Assembly: GCA_003427395.1 (NCBI GenBank)
Contig: BFEA01000075.1
Span: 2,414,859-2,478,858 of the forward strand
Length of the DNA: 64,000 nucleotides
DNA from: Chara braunii
Taxonomy: Eukaryota > Streptophyta > Charophyceae > Charales > Characeae
Direction: 5' to 3'
The translations under genes and the position numbers were made by a program. Below are positions 31,613 to 41,827 of the stretch, in pieces (position 1 is the stretch's first letter; every line of letters starts with the position of its first letter). The notes below the pieces were generated by a model. That model was not told where the DNA came from, made no database searches, and worked only from the letters and a program-made list of their open reading frames with translations.

Positions 31613-31874
31613 CTGTGTTAACCCGAATACAACGCCCGGGCATTATCACAGTATCTTCTGGACATTAAACCACCAGTACTTCCTAAAGTCGTGTCCGTTA
31701 ACGCGCCACGATTTTAGGAAACGTACGGGACACTACAGGAGCGCCCAAATTCATCCAACTAGAAACGTTTCTACTCTATTTTTTCCCGCGGCCAATATCT
31801 GGGCCAAGTACTGGCGGCTTAAGTTGCCCCAAATACACCTATAATGACCAGGCGTTGTATTCGGGCGAGGACGG
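31613..31874. mobile_element. Family B MITE split by a family A MITE
   Basis: Left part from TA at 31611-31612 through ACCCGAATACAACGCCCGGG to CTGGACA. Right part from GTTGCCCCAAATACACC through AATGACCAGGCGTTGTATTC to GGACGG and TA at 31875-31876. The family A element at 31665-31822 separates them at a TTAA. Without the insert the unit is close to the family length of 105 bp. Confidence 0.85.
31665..31822 (+). mobile_element. TTAA-flanked MITE, family A, copy 3 (nested)
   Basis: TTAA at 31665-31668 and 31819-31822, ends ACCACCAGTACTTCC and AAGTACTGGCGGC. Interior TTAACGCGCCACGATTTTAG matches copy 2. Confidence 0.92.
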
Positions 31875-32185
31875 TAGTAGTTTTACCAGTATCCTCTTCC
31901 CTCTGCGCCTCCCCTTCCCCTGTGCCCCCCCGCCCATTCAACGAGCTTCCTTCGTATTGAAAAAAAGAAAAGGTAAAGCTGTCATATCATCGAGCAAAGT
32001 TCTGTGAGTGTGGCTCATGTGATAACCCTCTCAACGTTCTGAGCCACGACCTAACACCGATGTTAGTCTTGCCAGCTGGAATTGATCCTCCTCTCCGCCT
32101 CTCCGCTTTTGAAAAAAAAGAGAAGCGAAAGCTGTCACGCCCTCAAGCAAGGTGAGTGAGGGTGGCTGACGTCATACCCGTCTCA

Positions 32186-32322
32186 GGCGCACTCACACGA
32201 GACCCTCAAAATTGCAGAATTGCAGAAACGAGCGGCCAGATCGAGTCCTCCTCGATCTGGCCGCTCATTTTCTCGCTCATTTTGTGATTCTGCGATTTTG
32301 AGGGCCTCATGTGAGTACGCCC
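32186..32322. mobile_element. Family C MITE forming one long hairpin
   Basis: Ends GGCGCACTCACACGAG and CATGTGAGTACGCCC. The interior is almost wholly self-complementary: GAGCGGCCAGATCGAG meets CTCGATCTGGCCGCTC at the tip, and CCTCAAAATTGCAGAAT meets GATTCTGCGATTTTGAGG. Flanks TCA/TCC. Confidence 0.85.
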
Positions 32323-32340
32323 TCCCAGTTTTTCGAAAAG

Positions 32341-32449
32341 ACCTATGTACCTGTCCTTCGCGACATCCGTTAAAAATTGGAACGATACAGAGAAAGAAGA
32401 TTAGCATGGCCCCTGAGCAAGGATGACACGCATAAATCGAGAAATGGTC

Positions 32450-32480
<31 letters not shown>

Positions 32481-32492
32481 NACCTATGTACC
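32341..32492 (+). mobile_element. Processed U6 retrocopy with A30 tail and 11-bp target duplication
   Basis: ACCTATGTACC occurs at 32341-32351 and again at 32482-32492. Between them is a near full-length U6 (32353-32450: GTCCTTCGCGACATCCG, AATTGGAACGATACAGAGA, GATTAGCATGGCCCC, GAAATGGTCC) followed by 30 A. An AAAG-type insertion after ACAGAGA and GAGCAAGG for GCGCAAGG show it is a pseudogene. A full-length RNA, A tail and perfect target duplication are hallmarks of LINE-driven retroposition. Confidence 0.95.
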
Positions 32493-32850
32493 CTCCTCAC
32501 ACGGACCTTAACACGGATGTTAGTTTTGCGAGTTGAAACTGATCCTCCTCAGTGGAGTAAGTCAATTCCCACAGGTCATTTTGTAAGTATGCGTTGGGGA
32601 AATCTGAAAGTCCCACTTGGGTGGCTTGAGGAGAAGCAGGGGCAAGGGTGAGGGGCCGTGAGAGGGGGGGGGGGGNGTTGCAGAAAGGGGAAATAAGGTG
32701 CTTTTCCCGATTATTGGATGTAATAGAAGTCATGGGCTTTTGAAGAGATCTTTGTAGCCTGTGTTCTTTTGGGTGTTTTTTTTTTTTCTTTCCCCATGAA
32801 GCTTGCTTGCATGTCTAAGACCATTCAATCGCTTTATGTACAATCCTGCA

Positions 32851-32950
32851 GCATATACTCACACTCGGGACTTTTCCTGAATGTATCTGTTCAGATCTGG
32901 CTGGATCCACAATCAGATACGTTCAGAGAAGTCCTAGTGAGAGTATACCC
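32851..32950. mobile_element. Family C MITE, diverged
   Basis: Ends GCATATACTCACACTCGGGAC and GTCCTAGTGAGAGTATACCC, with ATCTG.TCAGATCTGGCTGG and complementary AATCAGATACGTTCAG inside. Confidence 0.7.
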
Positions 32951-32999
32951 TAGCCTACGACATATCCAGAATCTCCTGCACGCTTCAGGATACTATCCC

Positions 33000-33890
33000 T
33001 AAGAGGGGGACTCTTAGCTACCGTTTTCCCCCGAACATAACAAATATGCATCTGACCCGAAATATGGCCAGGTGAGTGACGAAAGCACTGTCCTGGATGT
33101 GTCCGACTATAATTTTTTTTTTGGCCAGGTCAGCGACGAAAGAATCCTTCTCAGCTCGCCCTAAGATTAAATCTGGCTTCGTACAGCAGACACAATTTTG
33201 ACCTTTTACCAGTTCCTTGGCGGCGTTGGCGCTCTAACCGGGTTGGGAGAGTTGGTTGGTGTTCGAGTAGCAGGCTGCCTTCTGTTTTATTTTGTTTTTC
33301 CCCATGCTCCATCCAGGTACTTGCCAATTGTATGCATTCAATTAATCCCGGCCTCTTCCCCGTCCCCTCCCCCCTCTCTCTCCACCTCCTCCTTTCCCCT
33401 GTCCCCTCCCCCCAGCCCCCCTGCTCCCGAGCTGCCTAACCTCCCAACCACCTTCCTTCATCTGGTGATGTTGGAGCACCTCTCCTTCTTTTCCCCTGTC
33501 CCCTCCCCGCGATCCCCCTGCTCCCCGGCTGCCTATGCTCCCGTCCACCTTCCTTTCTCTGTAAATGATGTCGGAGCCACACCCTCCTCTGACACGCTAT
33601 GATTGAAATGAGAGCCTTCGGCTTCAGCTGTTTTTCTGCATCTTTCTTTTTCTTTGTCCAATTGTTTGGCCTTTCTGCTCTCTTGGCAAATGGGAAGACG
33701 GCGGCTGTATCATTCCAATTGATAAACTGGAGGGAGGCGCTCACCAATTTTCACATCTCGTTGAGGACTGGAGCGAAGCCCTTTGTCTGTATCTTACGAA
33801 CAGTTCCCCCCAGGAATCCTCAATTGTAGATTGGCACGTAAGAGGACTGAGACACTGGAGGTTCAAATGGCATGCCCACTACACTCGCCC
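33000..33890. other. Half MITE, then low-complexity region without recognised gene
   Basis: 33017-33075 resembles the left end of family B (CTACCGTTTTCCCCCGAACA) fused to a family C-like interior (GCATCTGACC, GGCCAGGT). 33355-33545 is pyrimidine-rich. A frame at 33599-33829 is open but unrecognised. Confidence 0.5.
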
Positions 33891-33904
33891 TACCTAAAAT
33901 GTAT

Positions 33905-33993
33905 TCAACCACGTGTATGGCCGGACCTGGATGCATCTGACTGCAATTACGCCCATAAATAAGTAAAAAAGTCCTTGTGTGTGAGTATTGCCC
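33905..33993. mobile_element. Family C MITE, right part
   Basis: GGCCGGACCTGGATGCATCTG and CTGCAATTACGCCC match the interior at 28490-28660. The end is GTGTGTGAGTATTGCCCC. The left end is lost. Confidence 0.6.
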
Positions 33994-34051
33994 CAAGTCT
34001 CATATTTGTAACTTGGTGCAATTTACACTAGTCGTTCGTTGCCTTAGCCTG

Positions 34052-34074
34052 TTTTGGTTTTGGTTTTGGTTTTG
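34052..34074. repeat. (GGTTTT)n short repeat
   Basis: About four units. Confidence 0.9.
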
Positions 34075-34198
34075 TTCAATATGTCCCCACGTCATTAGTG
34101 GTGTTGAGTTTGTACATGGGACGATATATATGTTTGAAATTTGAACTTTGATGATATATATGTTGTCAGATGGTAAAGGTAGTCTGACATTATTTCTC

Positions 34199-34305
34199 CT
34201 GACGTGTCGGTGAAACTGCACCGGAACAGTTTGTCACAACCCCTTGTTTTTTGTCCTCTTCGCCCTCTCTGCCTACTGTTCACTGGGCAGTTCTCTATGA
34301 CTATA
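34199..34305 (+). repeat. Ribozyme-associated repeat with hammerhead relic
   Basis: CTGACGT followed directly by GTCGG, TGAAACT and a mutated GCACCGGAACAG. This shows the ancestral order of hammerhead core, stem II, loop and GAAA without the extra bases seen at 25379-25395. The body follows (TTTGTCACAACCCCTTG to CACTGGGCAGTTCTCTATG) and then TA-rich sequence. Confidence 0.7.
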
Positions 34306-34309
34306 TATA

Positions 34310-34380
34310 CACAGCCCCTCGTTTGTCGTCCTCTTCGTCCTCTCTGCCTGTATGGTTTGCCGGACAGTTCTGTTCAACCA
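34310..34380 (+). repeat. Ribozyme-associated repeat, body only, in tandem with the previous copy
   Basis: CACAGCCCCTCGTTTGTCG to GCCGGACAGTTCTGTTC directly after a TA run. Same truncation point as at 14126. Confidence 0.8.
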
Positions 34381-34521
34381 TGAAGGGGGAGTTAAAAGAA
34401 GAATGAGAAAAATGAATGGTTTGAATTGGTTTCAGTATGCCCCTCATCTCTGTCTTGTTCTTTAATCTTTTTGCCGTTTGTTTCATAAAGTGCACTCTTT
34501 TAGTTCATAGTTATGTGACGA

Positions 34522-34640
34522 TATAGTCCGTGAAACTCCGACGAAACAGTTTGTCACAGCCCCTCGTTTGTTGTCCTCTTCTCCCTCTCTGTCCATGGTT
34601 TACCGTGCAGTTCTGTTTGACGATGTATGCCACGACTTGG
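34522..34640 (+). repeat. Ribozyme-associated repeat with hammerhead 3' half
   Basis: GTCCGTGAAACTCCGACGAA, then ACAGTTTGTCACAGCCCC and the standard body to CAGTTCTGTTTGACGATG. Confidence 0.8.
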
Positions 34641-34716
34641 ATAGCACCTTGCTACGGTTTTCTCCGGTCAGGTTGAGCGTCTGTGGTCGGGGCCGTTGCT
34701 ACGCGGCCATGCTGTG

Positions 34717-35010
34717 CCTCCAGTGCCAGCGGCATGTCTGGAGTGTATTTTCTGGCTGTGATAGACCTTTCTTTGTTTCGTGGGTGTTTTGCTGGCTTGT
34801 CATGGGGCGTGAACCAACAGTCTGTACAGTTTTCCATCTGGTGTGGGTGAGTGATAGTCTGCTTTGATTCTCGTCACAGGTACCTTGACCGAGCAGCTCT
34901 GTTTGACCATATATATATATATATGCCTCTAGTGCCAGCAACGTGTCTGGAGTGTATTGTTTTGCTGTGACAGACCTTTCTTTGTTTCGTGGGTGTTTTG
35001 CTGCGGTGCT
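34717..35010. repeat. Direct duplication, about 80 bp, 209 bp apart
   Basis: Segments 34717-34795 and 34925-35005 share CCAGTGCCAGC, TGTCTGGAGTGTATT and ACCTTTCTTTGTTTCGTGGG. Between them 34880-34925 carries the tail of another ribozyme-associated repeat (GAGCAGCTCTGTTTGACCAT, then a TA run). Confidence 0.85.
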
Positions 35011-35667
35011 TAGACACGGGTGGAGGTCGTTGCCAGCCCAACCCATAACCCTTAGCTGCCCCAGCTGGTGTGCACAGATAAACTACTGTGGAACAAAAGA
35101 GCTAGCGACTGGATTTAGGACTTAGTTAGGAAGGACAGGTAGAGTGAGGCATATGAGTTAAGAATATATACAATAAAGCTTAGTTTTAAAAGTAAATAAA
35201 AAACATAGGCTGATAGGTTATTCTAAGCTTATTTGACTTTTGTCAGCTCTCTCGTACCCTGTGTCTGTCTTTTCGGTGTTTGGTACATGACAGGTACAGT
35301 TTACTGGCGGCTTGGAACTTGCCTTGCCCGCGGCGTTGACTCGGCAAGGCCGTTCCCCCTCAACAATAATAGAGTTCGCCTTCCTCATCGTTCAATAAGG
35401 TAACAGGAGATTGCTAGAAATCGTAATTGGTTCTGTCCATCTATTTAGTTGGAGTAGCATACATACCTTTGTTTCTTCTCTGTCCTAAGATGGACATTGT
35501 AGTATTCCATCCTTTCTTCTTTCTCCTGACATGCCCAGGTTGCCGTCTTGGTCTGCGCGAACCGCTTCCGAAAGGGGAGGAGGAGCTTACTTGCTTAACT
35601 TTTGTCAAAAGCTGACTTGGACAACCTAGCACCGGAGGAATGGTGTCAAAAGGGTGGGTGTGAGGGG

Positions 35668-36048
35668 GGAGTGGTTGGAGTAGAGAAAGGGTCTGTGGGT
35701 GCGTGGTGAAAGTGGTAGGAGTGGAGAAATAGGATTTATGTTTTCTTTTGAGGGTGGGCAAGTGTCGTGTGGTTGCTTTTAGGCTGTTGTGCTTGAACTT
35801 ACATATGCTTCAGGCAAGTGTCCCTTGCTCCCAATGGCATCATCATGTGCTAGCAGGGTTGGCTTGGTGGGGGTAGAGAAAGTGTCTGTGGGTGTGTGTT
35901 GAAAGTGGTAGGAGTGGACAAAAATGATTTTTCTTTGTTTTGAGGGTGGGTGAGTGTGCTGTGGTTGCTTTCATGCTGTCTTACTTGAACTTATATATGC
36001 TTCAGGCAAGTGCACCTTGCTCCCATCATCATGTGGTGGCGAGGTTCG
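35668..36048. repeat. Tandem duplication, about 200-bp unit, upstream of the F-box gene
   Basis: Unit 1 35668-35862 and unit 2 35872-36048 share AGAGAAAG.GTCTGTGGGTG, GAAAGTGGTAGGAGTGGA, TTTTGAGGGTGGG, CATATGCTTCAGGCAAGTG and TTGCTCCCA. It lies 0.4 kb upstream of the start codon, so could be part of the promoter region. Function unknown. Confidence 0.85.
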
Positions 36049-36435
36049 CTCGACTCCTCCTGAGTGTTAGGAGTTAGAACCCATCTGTGCAGCAGTATCC
36101 AAATCGGGCCCCCAGAGTGAAATGAGCTAAGTCCAGTCATTTGCTTATCTGGTACAAGGTAGAAGTCTGACAGAGGTTCATGTGGTGCTGGGATCCAGGA
36201 CAGGGAGTGGGTTCATGACATGCAGAATGAAAGGATTACCTCGACGACGAGGCTGTGTTCGTGCGTTCGCCGGTGGATTAGCTGACACTGTCAAATAACC
36301 GAGGCCTGCTGCGGTCTTGTCCGATCTCGGCCCTGGTGCAGCTGCTGCCGGGCCAAGGACTTGTTGCCGTAGCTTTCTGGCTAATGAAAGGCGGGTGGTC
36401 CGCGGCAGCAGCAGCAGAAGCCGAAGGCGAAGAAG

Positions 36436-39019
36436 ATGGCTTCCTGTCCTGACCTTCTCAACGTGCTGCCGGATTCCCTCGTTGTGAAGATCCTTGGCGA
36501 AGCAGTCCATCATGCGAAGGCGCTAGTCCGATGTGCAACCGTTTGCAAGCGGTTTTCGCGCCTTGTCTGGCAGGTGAGTTCCGGAACTCGAGGCGTCACC
36601 GATACATCTTAAAATTAAAAGGTTATACAGAAGAAACTGACAGAAAGTGACAAAGCTTCTTCTAATTTCCTTAATCAGAAATGCGATCTGGTCAGAGCCT
36701 GACCTATTCTTACTGGAACTGGTAAGGGTGGTTGTACCAGCAAGGCCAGGATTTCCTGGGCATTTTTACTTTTATTTACATAATAATAATAATTTCATTC
36801 AAACACAAATAGAGTCGAGCGTTCCACCGCTGCCTTCTTTCCCTGATTACACCGAACGGTCATTATAGCCGTATTTAGACTGAAAGATACCCCGAATGCA
36901 GCTATGATGACCGTACGTTGTATTCAGGGGAAGAAGGTAGGCTCTGTGAGTCATGCCTGGTGAATGACAGTGTTCTAGAGACACTGTGGGGCCTTCGAAT
37001 GTAGTGAAAAACAGCTTGGTCTCACATGTGCTTGTCTATGGTTTACCATCAAGTGTGGGCTCACAAGAATGATTTTTTGTTTCCCTTTTCCGTCTCTACG
37101 AAGCTCTTGGGATTATTGTATTGTTTCACAAATTCGCACAGTTTTTTTTTTTTTTTTTTCGTTTTTTTGGGAGGCAACCCCCCTGGACATAACTTCTGCG
37201 TGATTTCTGAAACTTGTAAAACAGGACGTTGGGCCCGTTTCCCAGCAGGTGCAGCTCCCCACTAATAGACGGAGCCTCCCTGGGAGTAGCTTGAGATGTC
37301 TGCTCCTACCGGCATCTCAAGCTGCCTCTGGGGATCGTTCTGCTTAAAATAAAAATAAAAAATTTTAAATTCGCACAGGATTTCTCGACCTGTTGACCAA
37401 TAATTATGTGGTGTGCTCTGTGCAGAAACCACTAAGGATGCTCAAGCAAGAACATGACTTCTGGATGTGATTCTGGAAACCTGAAATCGGTTTCAGGTTT
37501 TCAGACTTGTGTATAATGTGTACGGTATGATGTTGTGACTGGCGAACCACCTTGCAGAATAGTTTATTCAAGTTTATTGGCTTGAATGCTATAATGGATA
37601 AAAAAAATCCCGGGCGCCCGGGTCCCAACGTCACGCCCAGTCTGGCGACCCGGTGACCGGCCGGGCATGACCCCCGGGCATGGGCCCGGGCAGCCCCAGC
37701 GCAAAAAAAAAAGATTAAAAAAATCCAAAAAACTGCAAAAAATTCTGGAACAACAAATGCTGTGTAGAATTGCAATACAACAACTTTTGGCTGAGGGGCA
37801 CATCAGAATTCCTCACGGATCTGAAGAAAAAAAAAGAAAAAAACCAAATCACACTAAGGCATCTCCCTTTAAAGTTTAAACCCCTTTAGCCCCTTTAAAA
37901 TTCATTTATACTCCCCTTCCCCCCCCCCCCCTTGACAGCCAACACTCAAAAACAGAAAAGAGCCTGGATGACCGGCTGGTCCAGACTGGCCGGTCATGAA
38001 AATCTTCCTAGATAGATTATACTGATACCTGCGACGTTGATTTCTCGAAGAATGAATGGAAGCCTGAAAACCTGCGCTAGGCTTATCAGAGCTGAGTGTA
38101 GGCTTTTGAAACGGTTTTCACCTTTTAGCAGTAGCGAATGCCGATCCCAGGGCTCGATCCCTAGTTCTCACCTTACCTGTGTACAGTATCTGTGTTGACC
38201 CCGACTGTTTGAACCCGTGACCTGTGTTTTGACAGTTGTGATTGTCCGTCGTAGGTCTGTGCAGTGGTAGGGGTTTGATCTGTAGGTCTGTCGAGTAGGA
38301 GTCACAGCCCTGTAGAGGTCGTAGCTGTAGGGACCCTGAAAGGTCAAGTTCGTAGCTGCTACAGTCCTGAGAGGTCAAGGCCGTAGCTGCTACAGTACTC
38401 GAAAGGCCAAAGTCCATGAACTTCCGGAAGGTCCGGAAGTGGCCTTTCGAAGCTGCTCACGTTTGAGACGGAGGCAAGTGGGCAAGTGGTGGAGTCTATC
38501 CGTCCTGAGTCAACAGTCCCAGTCCCAGTCAGTCCTAGTCCAGTCCAGCAAGTACTGTACGGGACTGTGTGCACCACGGGCATGGGAAAGGGCCAGACCA
38601 ACGAGCCACAGAAGTATAAATTGAGAGGCAGCGACCAGCCATTCATTCATTTCCTGCGTAAGCCATGCGGAAGCGCTGCCATAGCGACTTGTGCGAGGTG
38701 GTCTGCAGTGAGCCCGAGGACGAAGTGGGCGAGAAGAAGCTTAGCCATAGCGATAGGGTAGCAGCGGCCATAGCCGCCATAGCTGTAGATGTGTGCGGGT
38801 GTGTGTGAGTGTACAGAGTGTGTTGTGTGTGGGGTATCCAGGGTGGTCCGGTGTGTGAACAACAGTGTTGTGTGAGTGACGAACAGAGATTTGTATAGGC
38901 ACTGATGCGCCATAGCCCTCACCCAGATTCTGTGTGTTTTGGTATATGCTTGCTGATTGGGATCCGTGCTGGGGAAAGGTCCCACTTACCCAGATTCTGT
39001 GTGTTTTGGCGGCTCATCC

Positions 39020-39078
<59 letters not shown>

Positions 39079-41743
39079 TGTTCGGCTGCTGATCTTGTCA
39101 TCAACGGTCCAGAAGAAAGGATCCATATAACTAGGTCTTCACATCGTATTGCTCTACCACCTCCACCTGGGTAAGCGGTCGGATGAGGGTGAGAAATGGA
39201 TAGTGACATTCAGCTTTTTATACTGGATATGGTGATATTCAGGTTCTTAATACTTTTTATACTTGCCCAAGTTACCTTAAGCTTAATATATTATACTACC
39301 GTCTTCACCCGAATAGAATGCCCGGTCATTATCGCTGCATCTGGACTGAAAGTTGCCTCAAATGCAGCTATAATGACCGGGTGTTCTATTCGGGTGAAGA
39401 CAGTAGCCTCCTTGCTACTACCAGTTGTAATCAAACAGAGCCACCGTCCGATTGGTCCTGAATCAGATGGCAAACCAAGCGCTCCGTCGCTGGCGAACGT
39501 GGTACAGAATATGTGGATGATACGGTCTGCTTCATCCAGTTGGTCCAGCACGATGTTCCTGGGAAATGGGTTCCAGCGGACCCAGTTTCCATAACAAATA
39601 GAAAAGAAAAGGGGAAGGAAAAGACTGCCCTTGTTTGCGAGCAAAAGTAGACCGTATCCATGAACCCACTTTGCAGCAGGTTTTTTTGTTCTTTTAATTT
39701 TCTTCAATTCTGTTCATCTGATGAAGTCTGGATTTGAACTTGGTCCATGGGTGTACCAAGTAAATTAGCCCGTTTGATCGCAGTGCTTTTTCAGTTTTAA
39801 TCCCAATCCTTCTTTTTGTACTCCATTTCTTGGTTTTGCTTGGGCCAGACGTATGGGGGAGCGCCCCTCCCCTCCCCTCCCCTCTTTTTCCCCCTCTCCT
39901 GGCTGTGTATGGCTGTGACTGGATACTTGGTGAATCTTGTAAGCAGCACAACTTGGGGGCTCCAGTCTAGCGAGCTATGGAGGTTCGCATCACAACAGTG
40001 CCGTACATCAGATGCGAAACTGCTGATTTTGAACTCCGATCTTTGGAAGGATGCGGAGGAGGCTGGAGGTCAATCGGTCAACAAGAAGGGTGGATGACAT
40101 TGCCATTCTTACTGGTAGTGATTTTTCCTCTCATGTTTGCTTGCGTATGAATCTGCGTCAATCTGCAGGTGCCTAGCCTGTCGTTGGTATCGTTTGGTCA
40201 AGTGAGGGGTGCGCCATGGCCGCAGTCAGATCGGTCGGATGAGAGAATATATTGCACGGGAGCGGAGTTCTTTGAGATTGTTGATCAGGCCGTATGCCGA
40301 ATGGTGGACTTGAGGAGTCTGCGAGTAGAATGCAACACATGTTACTACTGCAAGAGTGGGTTTAGCATAGAGGCAATTGAGTCATGGCTGATCCACGGTG
40401 GTGCGACCTTGGAAAGCCTGACCTTAAATACAAAAGGCGGACGGTTCTGGTTGAACAAGGAGAGCAGAGGGCCTTTGCTGGCCTTGGTACATAGGTACTG
40501 CCCTCGCCTCGAGGAACTGGAGGTTGGCGCAATGAGTGAGGTTTTCTGGGATGCCATGTCAATCCTTCCTTATCCGTGGACCAGTTTGCGGCGGCTTGTG
40601 CTCGGAGGACTGGAGCTCAGCGGTCTCCAGACCCTCCTTGGCTTTTGTCCCTTTTTGGAAGAGCTTGTTTTGTACAACTGCTCGGGCACCGAGAACAAGG
40701 CGGAGTTCCGAGGGCTGAAGAGCTTGCGGCAGCTGAAGCTGACTGTGCAGTCGAATTATGATCGTGTTGCTGTGTTGTCGGTAGTTGTGAAGGTGCCTTG
40801 CCTGTCGAAACTCACGGTAGTAGGGGGTGGAGTTGAGTCGGTGATGTTAGAGGGTGCGCATGACTTGGATAGCCTAGAGTTGGAGGTTAGTGAACCACGG
40901 GTGGGAGGCGTTGGGAATCAAGACCTTCCGTCCTTGATGATTACCAGCGACACGCGGGTGCGGAAGCTGAAGGTTCGCAGTGGATCCGCACGCTTTGGGT
41001 GGACATGGCATACCCTCCGTGGCCTTCTCGACCGGCCGCCGATGTCCAGTCTCGACACGCTCGCGCTGTTGAATGTCATGCTCTGCAAGTGTGGGCCCGC
41101 ATTTCCTGCAGACCCCTCTATGTCTGGCAATGACGTAGATTACACTGATGTTGGCACGGTCAATCATGTCTACAGCAACATGGCAGCTGTTCATCCGAGC
41201 GAGCTGTGCGCCTGCCTCTGCTTTGGCCATCTGCGCCACCTGGAGATATGGGCTTTCCCTTTGCTGAGTCTCGCCATGGGGATCAGGGAATCGACATGTG
41301 CTCGCGCGGAGGAGGGAGGTGGATGCGCCAAAGCCGAGGGGATGGTCGTCAAGCAGAGCTCTAGCAATTCGCTGATGCGCAGTAGTGGGTCCTTTCAACT
41401 GCATGCTCCATACTTGGAAAGCCTGAAGATTCGCGGACTGATCATGCAACTTCTCTGCGCGGCAGAGCAGCTGGATGTGATGCTCCTTGCCTTCATGGAG
41501 AATTGCCCGATGCTGAAGAACGTGCGTGTTGAGGCCACGTGCATTGGACCATGGCAAGGGAACCGGAAGATGTACCAGGCGCTTGTCGAGAAGCTCGGTT
41601 ATTTGCAGAATAGATTTGGCGCTGTTTTCCAGGTGAGGCGCATCGTGTCTCTCGACAATGTAATTAAGCCGGCGCCCCAGCCAGCAGTCACACCCTGCAG
41701 CCGTTGTCTTAGTAACAAGCCCTCCTCGACTTTGGTCCGCTAG
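36436..41743 (+). CDS. F-box/leucine-rich-repeat protein, two exons (36436-36573, 40169-41743)
   Basis: Likely substrate-recognition subunit of an SCF (Skp1-Cullin-F-box) ubiquitin ligase, inferred from domain order. Exon 1 encodes 46 residues from ATG at 36436, with a clear F-box: LPDSLVVKILGE, then ALVRCATVCKRFSRLVWQ. It ends exactly at a GTGAGT donor. Exon 2 begins after an AG acceptor (ATCTGCAG, ends 40168) in phase 0, continuing VPSLSLVSFG as F-box/LRR proteins do. It encodes leucine-rich repeats: LRSLRVECNTC, LESLTLNT, LEELEVG, LRRLVLGGLELSG, LEELVLYNC, LRQLKLTV, LSKLTVVGGG, LDSLELEV, LRHLEIW, LESLKIRG and MLKNVRVEATCIG. Total 570 residues, stop TAG at 41741-41743. The ATG is preceded by a purine-rich GAAGGCGAAGAAG context. 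No TATA box or polyadenylation signal was identified. A further small exon inside the intron cannot be excluded. Confidence 0.88.
36845..36937. mobile_element. Family B MITE, partial
   Basis: CCGAACGGTCATTATAGCCG and GCAGCTATGATGACCGTACG form the inner inverted arms. The right end is TTGTATTCAGGGGAAGAAGG plus TA. The outer left arm is missing. Confidence 0.7.
37606..37850 (+). repeat. Dispersed repeat, GC-rich block plus A-runs
   Basis: 37606-37702 is extremely GC-rich with GGGCATGGGCCCGGGC palindromes. An A-rich part follows, then ACAACTTTTGGCTGAGGGGC, homologous to 14340-14370. A related GACCGGCTGGTCC patch lies at 37969-38000. Confidence 0.5.
39022..39071. repeat. (GT)n microsatellite in the F-box intron
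   Basis: Uninterrupted GT run of about 50 bases. Confidence 0.99.
39299..39403. mobile_element. 105-bp MITE, family B, copy 2
   Basis: TA at 39297-39298 and 39404-39405. Ends CCGTCTTCACCCGAATAGAA and TTCTATTCGGGTGAAGACAG; inner arms GCCCGGTCATTATCGCTGCA and TGCAGCTATAATGACCGGG. Nearly the whole element folds back on itself. TA duplication and short length suggest a Tc1/mariner-type (Stowaway-like) MITE. Confidence 0.9.
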
Positions 41744-41827
41744 CCATCAAGAAACGGGGAGTGATGTTTATGCTGTGTGTTCCACAGTCTGTTTGGACTG
41801 ACTAGGGTTTGCAGACCGCCAAAGCTA

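Larger units (their letters stand above)
36574..40168 (+). other. Intron of the F-box gene (3595 bp), with repeat insertions
   Basis: GT-AG intron. It holds a partial family B MITE (36845-36937), a GC-rich dispersed repeat (37606-37850), a (GT)n run (39022-39071), a complete family B MITE (39299-39403) and short duplications such as CCCAGATTCTGTGTGTTTTG at 38921 and 38988. No convincing additional exon is seen. Confidence 0.75.

Noticed and set aside
32353-32450. Functional U6 gene
   Set aside because: Insertion after the ACAGAGA box, A30 tail rather than a T run, and an 11-bp target duplication mark a retrocopy.
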